Source: Saccoglossus kowalevskii
Lineage: Eukaryota; Hemichordata; Enteropneusta; Harrimaniidae
Length of the DNA: 39,684 nucleotides
Reading direction: 5' to 3'
NCBI RefSeq assembly: GCF_000003605.2
Contig: NW_003106600.1
Location: forward strand, 352,567 to 392,250
The notes under the pieces are model-generated. The model worked only from the letters and a program-made list of their open reading frames with translations. It was not told where the DNA came from and ran no database searches. Shown piece after piece: positions 21,228-32,240 of this stretch. Each line of letters opens with the position of its first letter. The stretch's first letter is position 1. Made by a program: the position numbers and the translations under genes.

Positions 21228-22169
21228 CAGTGAGAGTGCCCCTTTTCCCAGGGTTTCAATGTTTCATTTTGTTCAAAATTAACAATAAAATATATATAAA
21301 AAAAAATAGTTGCACCAAATCTTTGGGTGGAAACTGTGAAATCTCGAGTTCCAATTAACCTAAAGCTGTTTAAATTTTATGGAGGTATTAGCCAACGTAG
21401 TCATTGATGGACATGATTTTGGTTTTTTTGCATGGCATTGCGAGAGACCTTGTATTTGCGAGACGCTATAGTGATATGTCAAGTAGGTCTGAACTTTAGA
21501 AACCCTCGGCAAATGATGACATTAACTTTGACATGCTTCAGGGACTCAAGGTTAACAACGTTATACTTGTTCATCATGTAGTAAATAGGCTGGGCATTGT
21601 AGTTATTTCCATTAAGACAAACCAAGAAACAAACGTGGAATGTGTAGATGATAAAATTTGACTCGTAGAGAGCACTCTTCGTGATATTATAGAAAGTGTA
21701 GATAGAATCGGAGGGGCTGTTGAATTGCTTGTAGGTTTTAACAATTGGAAGAAATACATAAGAATCTTGTTGATACAGATAGAGGAAATCATAACATATT
21801 GTGTCATAATGATAAATATAACTATATTAATAACTTATTTCCATCATGAAATGAAAATGCTTTATACCACTACCTACTTTCTTTCCTATTATAGTAGTTA
21901 TAACAACTAATCTTTATTGCTATTAATTTATCATATGTGTGACTGACCGTTGGCGTCTGCATCAACTTTTTACTTTTTTGACTTCTTCTTGAAAACTACA
22001 ACCCTGATTGCTTTGATACTTTGTGTATATGCACGTTGGGCAAACCTCTCTCAGATTTGTTCATTTCATGATGTTCCTTCAATTCACTAATATTTGTGTA
22101 ATTTTTGGTAAAAAGTTATATTTTTGACTTCTTGTTGAAAAGCGCAAGTCTGTTTGCTTTGATATTATA
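21228..22169. other. Intergenic, with a 50-bp direct repeat
   Basis: TTTTTGACTTCTTCTTGAAA with following GATTGCTTTGATACTTTG (about 21974-22022) recurs as TTTTTGACTTCTTGTTGAAA with GTTTGCTTTGATATTA (about 22121-22167). This is a remnant of a longer tandem repeat with a period of about 147 bp. No gene recognised. Confidence 0.55.
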
Positions 22170-22374
22170 GTACTGAAAAATACTTTATTTTTAGCTTTGA
22201 ATTAATTTTCGCTGAAGCAATGATTCAGTGAAAATAAAATCCAGCGAATATACCTTTTTTCCTATATTTTACATTTAACTTATCAAAAATCAGTGAAAAT
22301 AAATTCCATACAAAACATCCAAAATGTCCTTTCAGCGAAAATTAATTCCAGCTAAAATAAGTATTTTATAGTGC
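22170..22374. mobile_element. 205-bp inverted-repeat element
   Basis: The left end GTACTGAAAAATACTTTATT, then TTTAGC, mirrors the right end GCTAAAATAAGTATTTTATA, then GTGC. Internally CAGTGAAAATAAA and CAGCGAAAATTAATTCC motifs recur on both strands. Non-coding MITE-like; target duplication unclear. A related CAGTGAAAATAAATTC stretch occurs at about 33371-33388. Confidence 0.6.
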
Positions 22375-22920
22375 ATAAAGGTACATGTACTTAGTTCAAT
22401 ATCGAGATGTTCAACGTTGAGATACACTTATGTCAGTAAAATGAACAATCATCAAATGTGTATAGCAAATTATTAACCGGGATTAATAAGCATGGAAATG
22501 CCTAAAAAATGCTTTCACGTTAAACTTTGTAGAATCCCATGCGATGTTTTGACGCCACTGCGGTGCTATGACATTTGTATGTCCTGCTTTTACGTTCGAT
22601 TACGCGGGATCTCGCAGTGAACGGAAAATGAAAGTTACAAACTCTTGTCAGGGAAGACATGTATTTTTGGGAACCACTTCAGGAGAGCACAACGATTTGA
22701 AGTTATTCAAAATAACAATCAGTTTCACAAGTTATGCAATCTTATTTTAGTCAAGGAGTGGTGAAAACGCGGAACAAACTCTCAATTCCGGTTATTGAAG
22801 CTAGCATCACAGTAAATTTTCAATGCCAAATTAGATAAAATTTGGACAGATATGGGTGTTAATTATTGATAGGCTTATACCATTAAGAATTTAATATAAC
22901 CATAACTACGGTGGTACTGC
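22375..22920. other. Intergenic, nothing recognised
   Basis: No repeat, RNA gene or protein family recognised. A 60-codon frame at 22568-22750 has no family resemblance. Confidence 0.45.
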
Positions 22921-24020
22921 CAAAATTTACAGTTGCATCTTATCTGCAGACGACATTGTAAGTCTGTTTGAAACTAAATTCGGATTTCAAAATTGTCTAG
23001 CTCATGAGTGTACACACGACGATGGAAGCAGTTAACACACAATAACCAATTAATATAATGATTTTCGGCGAAACTAATCGTCTATAATTTTCTGAGACAT
23101 AAATATAGCAAGGCACTTTATTTATTTGGGAATTAACTACCAAATTCAAGGAAGACAAAGATGGCGATAAATAAATCTAATCTACATTTAAAAACAATGA
23201 CGTCCCTCTTAGACCAATATTAGTACATTGTATACGGTAGTGATATTTGGGGAGATGAGAGTTCTTACAAATCTAACATAGAAGATGTTTATCTACACTT
23301 TTTACGATTCTTCATAGGCGTGAGAAAAATACTACCATAATGGGAATATATTGAGAACTGGCTCAATTTCCGATAGATGTGTTTATCTAAAGACAAATGA
23401 TTAAATACTATAACCGAGTAATGAACACATTAAACGAAGTTGTGGAGGGGGCAGGGTTAATGAATAAATTAAATAATAAATGGTATTGCTTAATAAATGA
23501 AACGCAATTAATTGATACAGATATATAATTACAAGCACTAAACAAGCAAAAAAGGTTGAAAAAACATTCATTCTTCGTTGGAACAAAGATATCACAAAAA
23601 ATAACCAGCTAGGGAATAACAATCTAAGAACATACAGTGAATTCAAGAGAATATTTGAAATGGAAAATTAACATTGCCTAACAAATATTGATATACAGTG
23701 GGCGACTGAGAATCAATTTCTGAAACAGGAGGCACAAACCGAAATTACCAAAAGAAAAAAAAAGAATCTGCAATCTTTGTTCAAAGAATGAAGTGGAAGA
23801 AGAATACTATTTAATCACATCGTGCCATTTTTACAGTGAACAAAGAAAAAATTACAAAATGTACTAGTATATGAAGAGACCGGAAAACAAATAAATAATT
23901 TCATAAATTTTTCAGAAGAGAACAAATTAATAATAAAAACATTGCAATTGGTCAAATTTATAAAACAACGAAAACAAAAACAACTTGAACATGAGACAGC
24001 AACATCTCTTGTCGGCATAG
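22921..24020 (+). pseudogene. Decayed non-LTR retrotransposon (LINE), reverse transcriptase to 3' end
   Basis: In broken frames on the + strand there is, in the right order for a LINE ORF2: a reverse transcriptase active-site segment (ADDIVSLFETKFGFQNCL, bases 22946-22999, in the place of the usual YADD box); a VN-T-MIF-like string; FIYLGI (about 23118); YGSDIWGDESSYKSN followed by a HFLRFFIGVRKILP-like stretch (about 23230-23336); a MIKYYNR-like string (about 23400); and RICNLCSKNEVEEEYYLI followed by TSCHFYSEQRKNY (about 23764-23857), the C-terminal Cys/His knuckle seen in many LINEs. Stops and frame changes interrupt the frame throughout, so it is inactive. The 5' part, including the endonuclease, is missing. 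The clade is not assigned. Confidence 0.7.
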
Positions 24021-24539
24021 CATAATCATCTTTTTATGTTTGTTTTTCTTACTGAATTAGGTAATTCAGTACTTGATCTATCATTCAATGTTTACTTTAC
24101 TACATACTACATGGGCGGTATTCATACTTCTATTGTCAGTATGATTCATTTATTTGAGTAATCAGTGACGCACATGAATAGTTTAAATTCATTAACAATC
24201 TACTTTACAACTCTTATTTGGACTTACATAGCGACCAGTCTAAATCGTTACAACTGGTCATTTGCATAACTATGGTTAACCGATGGTTGTCACAACACAT
24301 TCGCGACAACACGTTCATTGAGTTTGTAATGTAAATTTGAAATGAATGGCGGCAGTAAAACGACCACAAAGAGTTCTTTTCTGTTTGAGAACTATGCCTA
24401 TGTGAATTGGTGACAATAGGCGATGTGAAATGGGAACCAAAAAGGAGTTCGCCATAATTAAAGTATTGTCACGCAAATTGCGTCTGAAGTAGGTGACTCG
24501 TCAACAACACGACCTGTTCGGATACGACGAGATAAGACA
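24021..24539. other. Intergenic / upstream region of the tetraspanin gene
   Basis: AT-rich, becoming slightly GC-richer near 24480. It probably contains the tetraspanin promoter. No TATA box or other certain promoter element was seen. Confidence 0.4.
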
Positions 24540-24633
24540 CGTAGGGAAAGTGTTTGCTGTATTTTTCGTTTTACTGTCACTACCGCTTTGTCTGTAGCTG
24601 TTTGGGCCAGTTTTACGTCGGAATTTTCGTAAG
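24540..24633 (+). other. Probable 5' noncoding exon of the tetraspanin gene
   Basis: The strong donor CGTAAG|GTGAGTATTT after 24633 has no coding frame before it. The first coding exon has an acceptor 19 bases upstream of its ATG, which requires an upstream noncoding exon. This is the best candidate. The exon start is not visible, and 24540 is a placeholder. Confidence 0.4.
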
Positions 24634-26309
24634 GTGAGTATTTACAAGCAATATCGTTTTAACCGATTATACTGAAGATATAGAACGATGAAGCGAAAGT
24701 TGTGTTTACTTGCAAAGCGGCAGCATTCAATACTACGTTCCTATTATCGATATTTCTTTTCATTTAGTAATCTTCTATTTACCCATCACTGTACACCAAA
24801 TGCAGAACACATCGTTTTGCGCTGGTTGGAATAAGATTTGTAATTTTGAATGACGTCCATTTTTACAGTCCAGTTCACAGTATCTCCATGCTACTATGCA
24901 GGTGCATTCTTTCACGTTGCCAACTTGCACGTCACACTCCACGTTAGTATTGTAGATATAGGTCGCAATTTAACTAAAGACACTAGTCCCTTTTGATTTA
25001 ACTAAGGATATCAACACATCGCATATAATTATTTACGACACACCTACAAATTGTATCCTGTGCTTACACATAATGCTTATGCACCACGTTATTCATAAAT
25101 CCGATTTCTGGTTTGTAAGAAACGCATTTCAGTTACCAGGAAGATGGCACCGAAATATATTTATTAGTAATTTACAGTATACAAGTTTGGACGGGACGGC
25201 GTTTGTAGGCTCGTGGTTCGAGTAAATTATTACAACAAAAATACGACTAACGAAAAAAAATTACAAAAATATAAAGTTGTTTTCAATTTAGCGTTGTTGT
25301 AATTTAGTGGGTGGAATTGGATAGTAGAAACACGGGGGTTTGGATAATAGCAACACGGGGGTTTGACGTATACAAGTGACTATACAACTACTAGTTTACA
25401 CATCAACTACTAGTTTACACATCAACTACTAGTACTAGTTTATACATCAACTGGCTTGTACGTAACAACTTAAACAAGTGGTATGGACTGGACGTAATAC
25501 ATGGATTGGACTCGACGCAACTAGTGAGTTGAATGGGATACGTTGTCGGGACACACCCTAAAACTTAACCGGCACCATACAATCATGTCTTGGTCATATT
25601 TCAAGTACTGATTATGACGCACATACTTCCAATTATCATAATCGTATAATCGGGGCAATTTGAGTGCAGTCTATATTACAAATGAACACAATGCGATGTA
25701 TACAGAGAAATTATGGCACTACTTGCACATACACGTGACACAGCCAATAGTCGACCATTCCGTCACCTTCTTTTATAATTTTAGTCGAAACTACGCGTTT
25801 AACCCCCCCCCCCCCGCGCGGTGTGGAATATGTTAGTTTAAGGGGCCCCCCCGCGGTGTGGAATGTGTTAGTTTAACCAGTCACAGTGTTTGAATACCTG
25901 AATACCATTTGTTATTTTGAACCGAATTAATTAAAATGGCTTTTAGATTTATTTTGGTACGCATGATTCAATATTAGCTTCAGCTTGTCACGTGTTTTCT
26001 TTTAGTTTTTTATTACATATAAAAAGTTGTCTATAATTTATACAGATATTGTAAAACTAATTAAATCAGTCTATTGATGTACAAGTTGTATTTACATAAT
26101 TTACATCAAATAGAATTAATCTAATTGAATTTGAAAGAATAAATTCGTAAAGCTCATGTTCCAGTATATAAATACACATAAGCCAAAGATTTTACTGAAT
26201 AGCCTTCCTAGGTATATGTTTAATTTTATGTAATCCAATATATCTATATTTATATATTTTAACATTTAAAGTTTATATTTCATAAACCGTCATTCTATTT
26301 TTTCAACAG
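24634..26309 (+). other. First intron of the tetraspanin gene, with short tandem repeats
   Basis: Contains CAACTACTAGTTTACACAT-type 19-bp repeats (25385-25447), a doubled GGGGGTTTGGATA-like stretch (about 25335-25366), and a duplicated block with C-runs ending in GTGTGGAATRTGTTAGTTTAA (25801-25877). Otherwise AT-rich. Confidence 0.5.
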
Positions 26310-26394
26310 ATACTAGTGTGACGTCATAATGGGTGTAGAAGGCCGTACGAAATGTATCAAATATATGTTGTTTATTCTCAACTTTTTGTTTTGG
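26310..26394 (+). CDS. Tetraspanin exon: 5' UTR end and codons 1-22
   Basis: Acceptor TTTTTCAACAG, ATG at 26329-26331 (context TCATAATGG, G at +4), donor TTTTGG|GTAAGT. Encodes the cytoplasmic N-terminus and the first half of membrane segment 1. Confidence 0.9.
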
Positions 26395-29300
26395 GTAAGT
26401 AATGAGTCATGACTCTATTTGGCCTGAAGAACTGCAAAATAGATAATATGTGGATAATCACTGAATCGATCACACAAATAATCATGGTGTTTGTACGCCC
26501 TTATTAAAAATTTATTTTTTGATCAACGTAATTCGTAATTTTAATTCGTACCTTACTCAGTCGGGTTAGTTTGTATCGGACTCGGGTTAATTCGTACCCG
26601 ACTCGATTTAGTTCGTAGTTGACTTGGGTATGTTCATATCTCAACTATATTTTTCAATATGGAAGTTGACGTTTTGTTCATTTTGTTTCATTTGTTTTGC
26701 TTTGAAAAAATAATATATTCATGTCACGTTTTGTCGGCATGCATTTGGTCAAATAAATGCATTTATTGCTGACAGGAACAGGCGTCAAAATCAATAGTAT
26801 AGAAAATGTCTGATTTCAAATTGTATAAATGTCCGATTTCTACACTTCGAATGGAAATTAACTATTTGTTGCACACTTAACAATTAAATCAAGCGAGAAT
26901 TGATGGCATCTAAACAAAGTGTAAAAATGTTTTTAAAAAATGTTTTAGAAATCATGGAATGAGATGGCGATTTTTTAATGTCAAAAATCGGTAACTGTCT
27001 TCGAATAATGCAAACAAGATTTCTCCAATTATTGTAATGTATGTATTTGTTTCATATCCAGATATGCGGCGCTGCCATGGTTGGTTTAGGTGTATGGATC
27101 TTGATCGACTACGACTCGTTTACAATAGTAATGGACAATCCATTTTTGAACAGTGCCGTGTACTTACTGATTTGTGTAGGTGCCATCGTCACTATCATCG
27201 CATTCCTTGGATGTTGTGGAGCTGTACAGGAACATAAAGGATGCTTGACTGGGGTAAGATCAAACTTTTGTTTGAAGGCAAGCATTAAGTATCTGCTCTA
27301 CAACTTAAAGGGATAACAGGATCTTGTGGTGACATACTTGGCAGTATATATACACATGTGAACGAATGAGAGTACAGTCCAATCGGAAATTCTCATTCAA
27401 AGTAATACACGACTTGAGGGTTTTAATATCACGTGATATTGTTGTCGAAGTACGTCATACTCTCTACTGGCTCGTTCACAGACAGTTGTGTAATATTTAC
27501 TAAAATCGACGCTTTAAGTCACTATTGAATCGAATCGCTGAATGCACATTTCGGAAACAGAATTTGTAAATGATCCCCAAATCAAGTAAGGAATACCAAA
27601 ACGATGAGCTAAATGTCTTCTAGAAATTAACTATGTGTTGGCAATGTGATATAGAGGGATGTCAGTTGAAAATGTTTTACATACACATATACTTACACTC
27701 ATGTGTTCAATATAATTTCCATACCACCCAGACTGACTGACATTCGCTTTTGTGATAAACATGTACCTTATGAAATTCCCAAAAATCTATTGTTGGATAT
27801 AATGGATGGATGGACGCTGCCTTTACAATAAATATGTTTTGTACGTTTATATTAACCCACCATCGGAATTTGGTGACCTTGATTCGGGAGTATTGAATAG
27901 CATTTCGTCCGAACGGGGACTATGTCATCATCCATCACCATGGTTTTGAACTAAGTGTCTTCTTAGCACGATCTGTGTCTTAACCATGTTTTTTTAATCA
28001 TACAGTATACCATGATGCTGTTGTTGATGTTGTTAGGTGAGTTCGCAATAGTTGGACTTGTATATTACTTCGGTTCCGACAAAGTGGAAGCAGTTATCGT
28101 GGACGCAGCCAATGCAACGTTTGTCGAATATGGAAATAAGCTTTACATTACGGACTCATGGGATACTGTTCAAGTCCTGGTAAGTGAGAGGCGCCCTCAG
28201 TCAATTAGAATATTTGAACTCTTGTTTTTATTGGACTATTTCTTTATGCCCACTTCGATTACTCGTTCTGAGATCCGGATGTTGTGGTTGTGAATTTGCT
28301 TGTAATGTAATAATTAAAGGGTGGTGGTCGTCGTGTCGCGTCCTGTTCGATATGGGGCTCAACGCGTGTAAAATACATTGTTTACATGAAATTCGAACAA
28401 GCGCTGTGCGACGACCGCCGCCCTTTAATTTCTCAAGTACTAGTCAAAAATTGTAACGAGCGCCCTCTGTGGCCATCATGTATATTTATGGTTTCTTTAA
28501 TATACTGACGCACGACGGTGGTCGCACGGGTTGTCTTTGATATGGGACTCATAGCGACGTACACAACGCGTGTAAAATACAGTGTTAATATGAAATTCGA
28601 ACACGCGCTGTACGACGACCGCCGCAATGTGTATGTAAAATATTATAAAGACACACACAGTTGTGTCGTTATTGTGTAAGACAAATCATTCAACATTATA
28701 ATGTTGATATTTTCGTTTTATTTAGTCTGGGTGCTGTGGTCTTTATGGTTACAATGATTATGAATACACGGCATGGGCGGACACACATACTGAAGAATTC
28801 CCTGATAGTTGCTGCACGGTTGAAAGTATTGAAACTGGCACGTACGTGAACACTACGATATGCCACGAGAAAAACTCTGAATACTTTTATGCGGAGGTGA
28901 GTTAAATAATTATAATGATAACATAAATAAACCATTCTTTTAAGTCGCGACTCTGATGACGATGTCTTCTGTGACTTGAATTGGTCCACAGTATCGGTAT
29001 TGTTTTAATCATATTTTTCACTGATCACTTTTTAAAAATATGTTTCTTTTATTCAAATAACTTCACATGGTTGTCTCTTTTTGAATGACATTGTCTCCAT
29101 ACGCACACGTCTTGTTGACGTCACAGAATTGCTTGAGGGCGTGGCAATATTCTAGTTCGTTAACCGAAACATATTCCTAAAAAGTCGTTTATTTGTCTGG
29201 TCACCTTATGGCAATCAAGTCCATGTCATTGACAATTATATTACTAATAGATGGACACATCTGTTACTTCATGTTGCAACCAGTAAATGTCACGAACAAT

Positions 29301-30007
29301 CACACAAATTCAAATGTAGTTGACCATACCTGCATGTATTATGGTAGACAGCTTCTCGTTGAATATAAAAAGAAATATTATTTTATATCGTAACTCACTA
29401 AATTAAATCCAAATCCAACATTAAGATTCATCTAAATAACAATATAATGATTTTCAGTCGTGTCACTAAGCAATATTGTCACGATTTGAAGAAATACTTT
29501 CGTCACAGAAATCAATGCAAAGCATTAGTTATTCTTGTTTTCCCCAAAAAATGTTACATCGTGACGGAGAAACCATGAAAACATTTTTCAATTTGTACTG
29601 TCAGTGTTATGCATGTTATCGAACTGTTTGTACTACTTCGCTCATGCACTAGAGGAAACGTTCTCAAAATCTACATTGCGCATGAATAATTAAACAATTT
29701 ACATATTTTCACTATTTTCTAGGGCTGTGTGACGTACCTAAAGGCATTCATCAAAGATAACATATACAACGTTGGTGGCGCTGTCATCGGCATAGCCGTT
29801 CTCCAGGTAATCACTTTAGTACATTCATACATACACAATTTTCCGAACAAACTGACGACACGCGAAAAATAAATTCGCTATACAAAATAACACTAAGTCA
29901 TAATGGATTGAAAATTTACGTGATTAATAAATGTTAATTTTTCTTATTTTTAGTTGCTTGGACTTATCTGCGGGACCTGGTTATGCTGTGCTGTGAAGAA
30001 AGACTGA
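26310..30007 (+). CDS. Tetraspanin, complete, 246 residues, six coding exons
   Basis: Tetraspanins are four-pass plasma membrane proteins that organise receptors and adhesion proteins into microdomains. Joining 26329-26394, 27062-27253, 28006-28179, 28726-28896, 29723-29806 and 29954-30007 (all phase 0) gives 246 residues, a usual length for the family. Start: MGVEGRTKCIKY, the typical short cytoplasmic N-terminus with a membrane-proximal Cys9 suited to palmitoylation. Membrane segments are about 12-37, 54-77, 87-108 (with the conserved polar Glu98) and 218-243. The small inner loop has GCCGAV and KGCL. The large outer loop (about 109-214) has the diagnostic CCG (147-149), PDSCC (170-174), Cys190 and Cys203, giving three disulfides. 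N-glycosylation sequons are at Asn122 and Asn186. The tail CCAVKKD has no clear lysosomal YxxPhi signal. The subfamily (CD9-, CD151- or CD63-like) is not resolved. Confidence 0.92.
26541..26628. repeat. Diverged 21-bp tandem repeat in tetraspanin intron
   Basis: Units such as TTAGTTTGTATCGGACTCGGG, TTAATTCGTACCCGACTCGAT and TTAGTTCGTAGTTGACTTGGG follow each other, preceded by a 25-bp variant. The intron (26395-27061) is otherwise AT-rich and without recognised features. Confidence 0.65.
27062..27253 (+). CDS. Tetraspanin exon: codons 23-86
   Basis: Acceptor TTTCATATCCAG, donor GGG|GTAAGA, phase 0. Encodes the rest of membrane segment 1, the small outer loop, membrane segment 2 and the inner loop with GCCGAVQEHKGCL. 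A decayed copy of this exon lies at 32163. Confidence 0.93.
27254..28005 (+). other. Tetraspanin intron, nothing recognised
   Basis: 0.75-kb AT-rich intron without recognised repeats or genes. Confidence 0.5.
28006..28179 (+). CDS. Tetraspanin exon: codons 87-144
   Basis: Acceptor TTAATCATACAG, donor CTG|GTAAGT, phase 0. Encodes membrane segment 3 (MMLLLMLLGEFAIVGLVYYF) and the first part of the large outer loop, with sequon NAT at 122. Confidence 0.93.
28314..28428. mobile_element. TTAA-ended MITE, copy 1, in tetraspanin intron
   Basis: The left end TTAAAGGGTGGTGGTCGTCG mirrors the right end CGACGACCGCCGCCCTTTAA. 115 bp, no ORF. It is a different family from the element at 21080 but has the same TTAA flank. 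Confidence 0.65.
28510..28626. mobile_element. TTAA-type MITE, diverged copy 2
   Basis: Shares GATATGGGACTC, AACGCGTGTAAAATACA, TATGAAATTCGAACA and GCGCTGTACGACGACCGCCG with copy 1, about 80 bp away in the same orientation. The TTAAAGGG ends are lost. Confidence 0.6.
28726..28896 (+). CDS. Tetraspanin exon: codons 145-201, with CCG and PxSCC motifs
   Basis: Acceptor GTTTTATTTAG, donor GAG|GTGAGT, phase 0. Holds SGCCGLYGYNDYEY and FPDSCC, the diagnostic cysteine motifs of the large loop, and the NTT sequon at 186. Confidence 0.93.
28897..29722 (+). other. Tetraspanin intron, nothing recognised
   Basis: 0.8-kb AT-rich intron. A 66-codon frame (29193-29393) has no family resemblance and lacks suitable splice sites. 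Confidence 0.5.
29723..29806 (+). CDS. Tetraspanin exon: codons 202-229
   Basis: Acceptor ACTATTTTCTAG, donor CAG|GTAATC, phase 0. GCVTYLKAFIKDNIYNVGGA supplies the last loop cysteine and the start of membrane segment 4. Confidence 0.93.
29954..30007 (+). CDS. Tetraspanin terminal exon: codons 230-246 and stop
   Basis: Acceptor CTTATTTTTAG, peptide LLGLICGTWLCCAVKKD, TGA 30005-30007. Short cytoplasmic tail with two juxtamembrane cysteines. Possible ATTAAA signals for polyadenylation are at 30415-30420 and 30871-30876; no AATAAA was seen close by. Confidence 0.9.
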   Translation: MLGLICGTWLCCAVKKD

Positions 30008-32162
30008 CCTTTGACCTTGAACCGACTGTCATTACAATAACGCGTAGACCAGAACTTTCTACGCAACAACTACTTTATGTAAATTAGATAACGTTCTGTT
30101 ATATTGAGACCATTTTCCAACTGTACGCTCCTTGAACTAAATTTCTTTCATATCAAATAATGTTATTGCGATTTATTCACCCAGTTACTCTGTGGATTTC
30201 GGTCATAGAAGTGTGCCCCAAATGTATACAAGTATTAGTATGTGGATAGTAAGTCTCGGACTAACTCGGATCCTGCCGATCCTGCCTCTGATCGAGGTAA
30301 CGCGCCCTCTACCGGGCACTGTGAGCTCGAATGGGACAGCTCGAGTTATGACCATTTTTTTTATTTTTCCATTTTTTTTTATACAATATTAAGTATTAGA
30401 TATTTTGAACAGATATTAAATGATATATATTTCTAAATCAGAACAAAACGTGGCACACGAATGTAAAGGACATTGTTTTTACGCAAACAACTTTGTTCAC
30501 GTGCATGAAAGTTGTTCACTAATGACAACAGAAAGCATTCACTTTAAGACGATAAGCATTTTTTTTATATCCGCAGTAATTATTTCAACCCTTGTTTGTT
30601 GTGGTTAAATCTTTGAACATGCAACGCAATCAAGTCAGTGAGTTCATAACTATCCCTTCTTGTGTGTAAATCATGATAATGAAATGTCTTCCTTCGCTAA
30701 GATAAGGTTGAATGATTGACTGTTAATGTGTACGCGTCACATTCGTAGCCATGACAATTAGTATGTTACGCATTTTGTAATACTAGTATGAAAGTTCTCA
30801 GTTGTTTCATTATCGTTGTTGTTACTTTTTACGTGTAATTTACAAAAGTATATTTTATATAAGGATATCAATTAAAACAATACTTCGTTTTGTATCTTTT
30901 TAAACAGTTGAATACGATATGTGTTTACTCTCAGGTCCACAGAAAGATTGCCAGGTGTACAGCTCGAGAGATATTTCATCCATCATGCCATATGCAGGTG
31001 CAAAACTGTTGCCATGGCGATATATTCTTTACACAAACGAATGATTCCCCATATACTAGTAATTAATATAATGGCGATGACAAACCTGTGATAGTGTAAA
31101 CAGAAAAAAAGTAAATATGTGGTTTCACGTTGGAAAATAAGGCATACTTCAGGCTAAATTTCGTGTGTGAACACGAAGCTAAATATTTAGGCTGATTCTG
31201 AGGCCTAAATAAGTCATGCCTGGGAAGGGGTCATAATCAATTCTCGCCAAGTGCCGGATTACGTAATCGCCACTCATTTTGACTAAATATGCAAATTAGG
31301 TTCATGGCCTTTGTTGCGCAGTCTCAAAAAGTTTCACTTTCGCACCAATGATGGCTATGAGAAAAGTCACTTGGGCTGCCGAGGAAACAAAATTATTGAT
31401 CATTATATGGAAGGAAGACCAAATTCAACACCGACCTTTTCAGAAGACTGTTTGTCAGGAATATTGGATGGTTTACTCCGGTTCTGCGTGCGTTTCACAA
31501 CAAGGCTGAGTGGCCTGGTGAGTATCCTGAACGCATGCGCAGTGAATAGTTTTCAGCCTCCGTGGCTTTATACAAAATAGAGATAATGTTATATAACAAT
31601 GGTGGTGAATTCGAGAAGTGGTTGTGTGATTGATACATTACAATTGAAAGCCAGTGATGACGTATGTACGCTGGGTCAGCAGATTATTACCAATAGCCGA
31701 ATATTTGTGTCAAATTCTTAATAATCAAAATATTTGATATTTATCATAAAAACGTTTACTTCCAAATTCCTGTCATATTTGTTTTCTTGCGGCTAACAAA
31801 TACAAATATATAGAAATTTTGAAAGGAAATTCTATCAATCTTTATCAAATAAATAACAAGAAAGAAATATAAATCCGAAATTGTTGTCATGGAAATAACG
31901 ACATTACAACACTCCCGCCGCATTAAATGTCGGATCTGAAAATAACCAAAATGCATACAATATATATGTATTTTTTTTGTATAACGAATTCTTTGCAATA
32001 GTTACACGCCATCTGTGGCACTTAAAATGCATTAAGTCAGTATTTTTGTTGGATGTTGTTATGTGTTCAATGGTGTTCACATTTTGGTTGCAGACACTTT
32101 GGTCATCCTATTGAGTACTAGTACATAACATTTTCAAAAAACATTGTTTTGCCACTTTACAG
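30008..32162. other. Tetraspanin 3' UTR and intergenic region
   Basis: AT-rich. It contains an 80-bp imperfect palindromic element at 31141-31220. The 89-codon frame at 31311-31580 ends near a donor-like CTG|GTGAGT but has no recognised homology or partner exon. Confidence 0.5.
31141..31220. repeat. 80-bp imperfect palindrome
   Basis: GGCATACTT at the left mirrors AAGTCATGCC at the right. Inside, GCTAAATTTCGTGT and ACACGAAGCTAAAT form a second inverted pair around a GTGA loop. Could be a small MITE or a hairpin. Confidence 0.45.
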
Positions 32163-32240
32163 TTATGCAGAGTTGCCATGATTGGTTTGATTGTGTGGGT
32201 GTTGGTTTAGACTCAGACTACTAGTTCTAATGTGCTATTC
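32163..32240 (+). pseudogene. Decayed copy of tetraspanin second coding exon
   Basis: An intact-looking acceptor TTTACAG is followed by LCRVAMIGLIVWVLV and then TAG at 32208-32210. It aligns to the exon at 27062 (ICGAAMVGLGVWILI); my hand alignment gives about 32 of 45 identical bases, and weaker similarity continues past the stop with a one-base shift. The other tetraspanin exons were not found nearby, so this is a remnant of a partial or eroded tandem duplication. Confidence 0.6.

Noticed and set aside
23401-24018. Two minus-strand ORFs
   Set aside because: They lie antisense to the decayed LINE and have no similarity of their own.
25200-25230. A tRNA T-arm like GTGGTTCGAGT
   Set aside because: No A-box or cloverleaf could be formed around it.
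31311-31580. A single exon of an unknown gene ending at a GTGAGT donor
   Set aside because: No recognised homology, no partner exons, and the inner donor would cut the frame. Left as intergenic.
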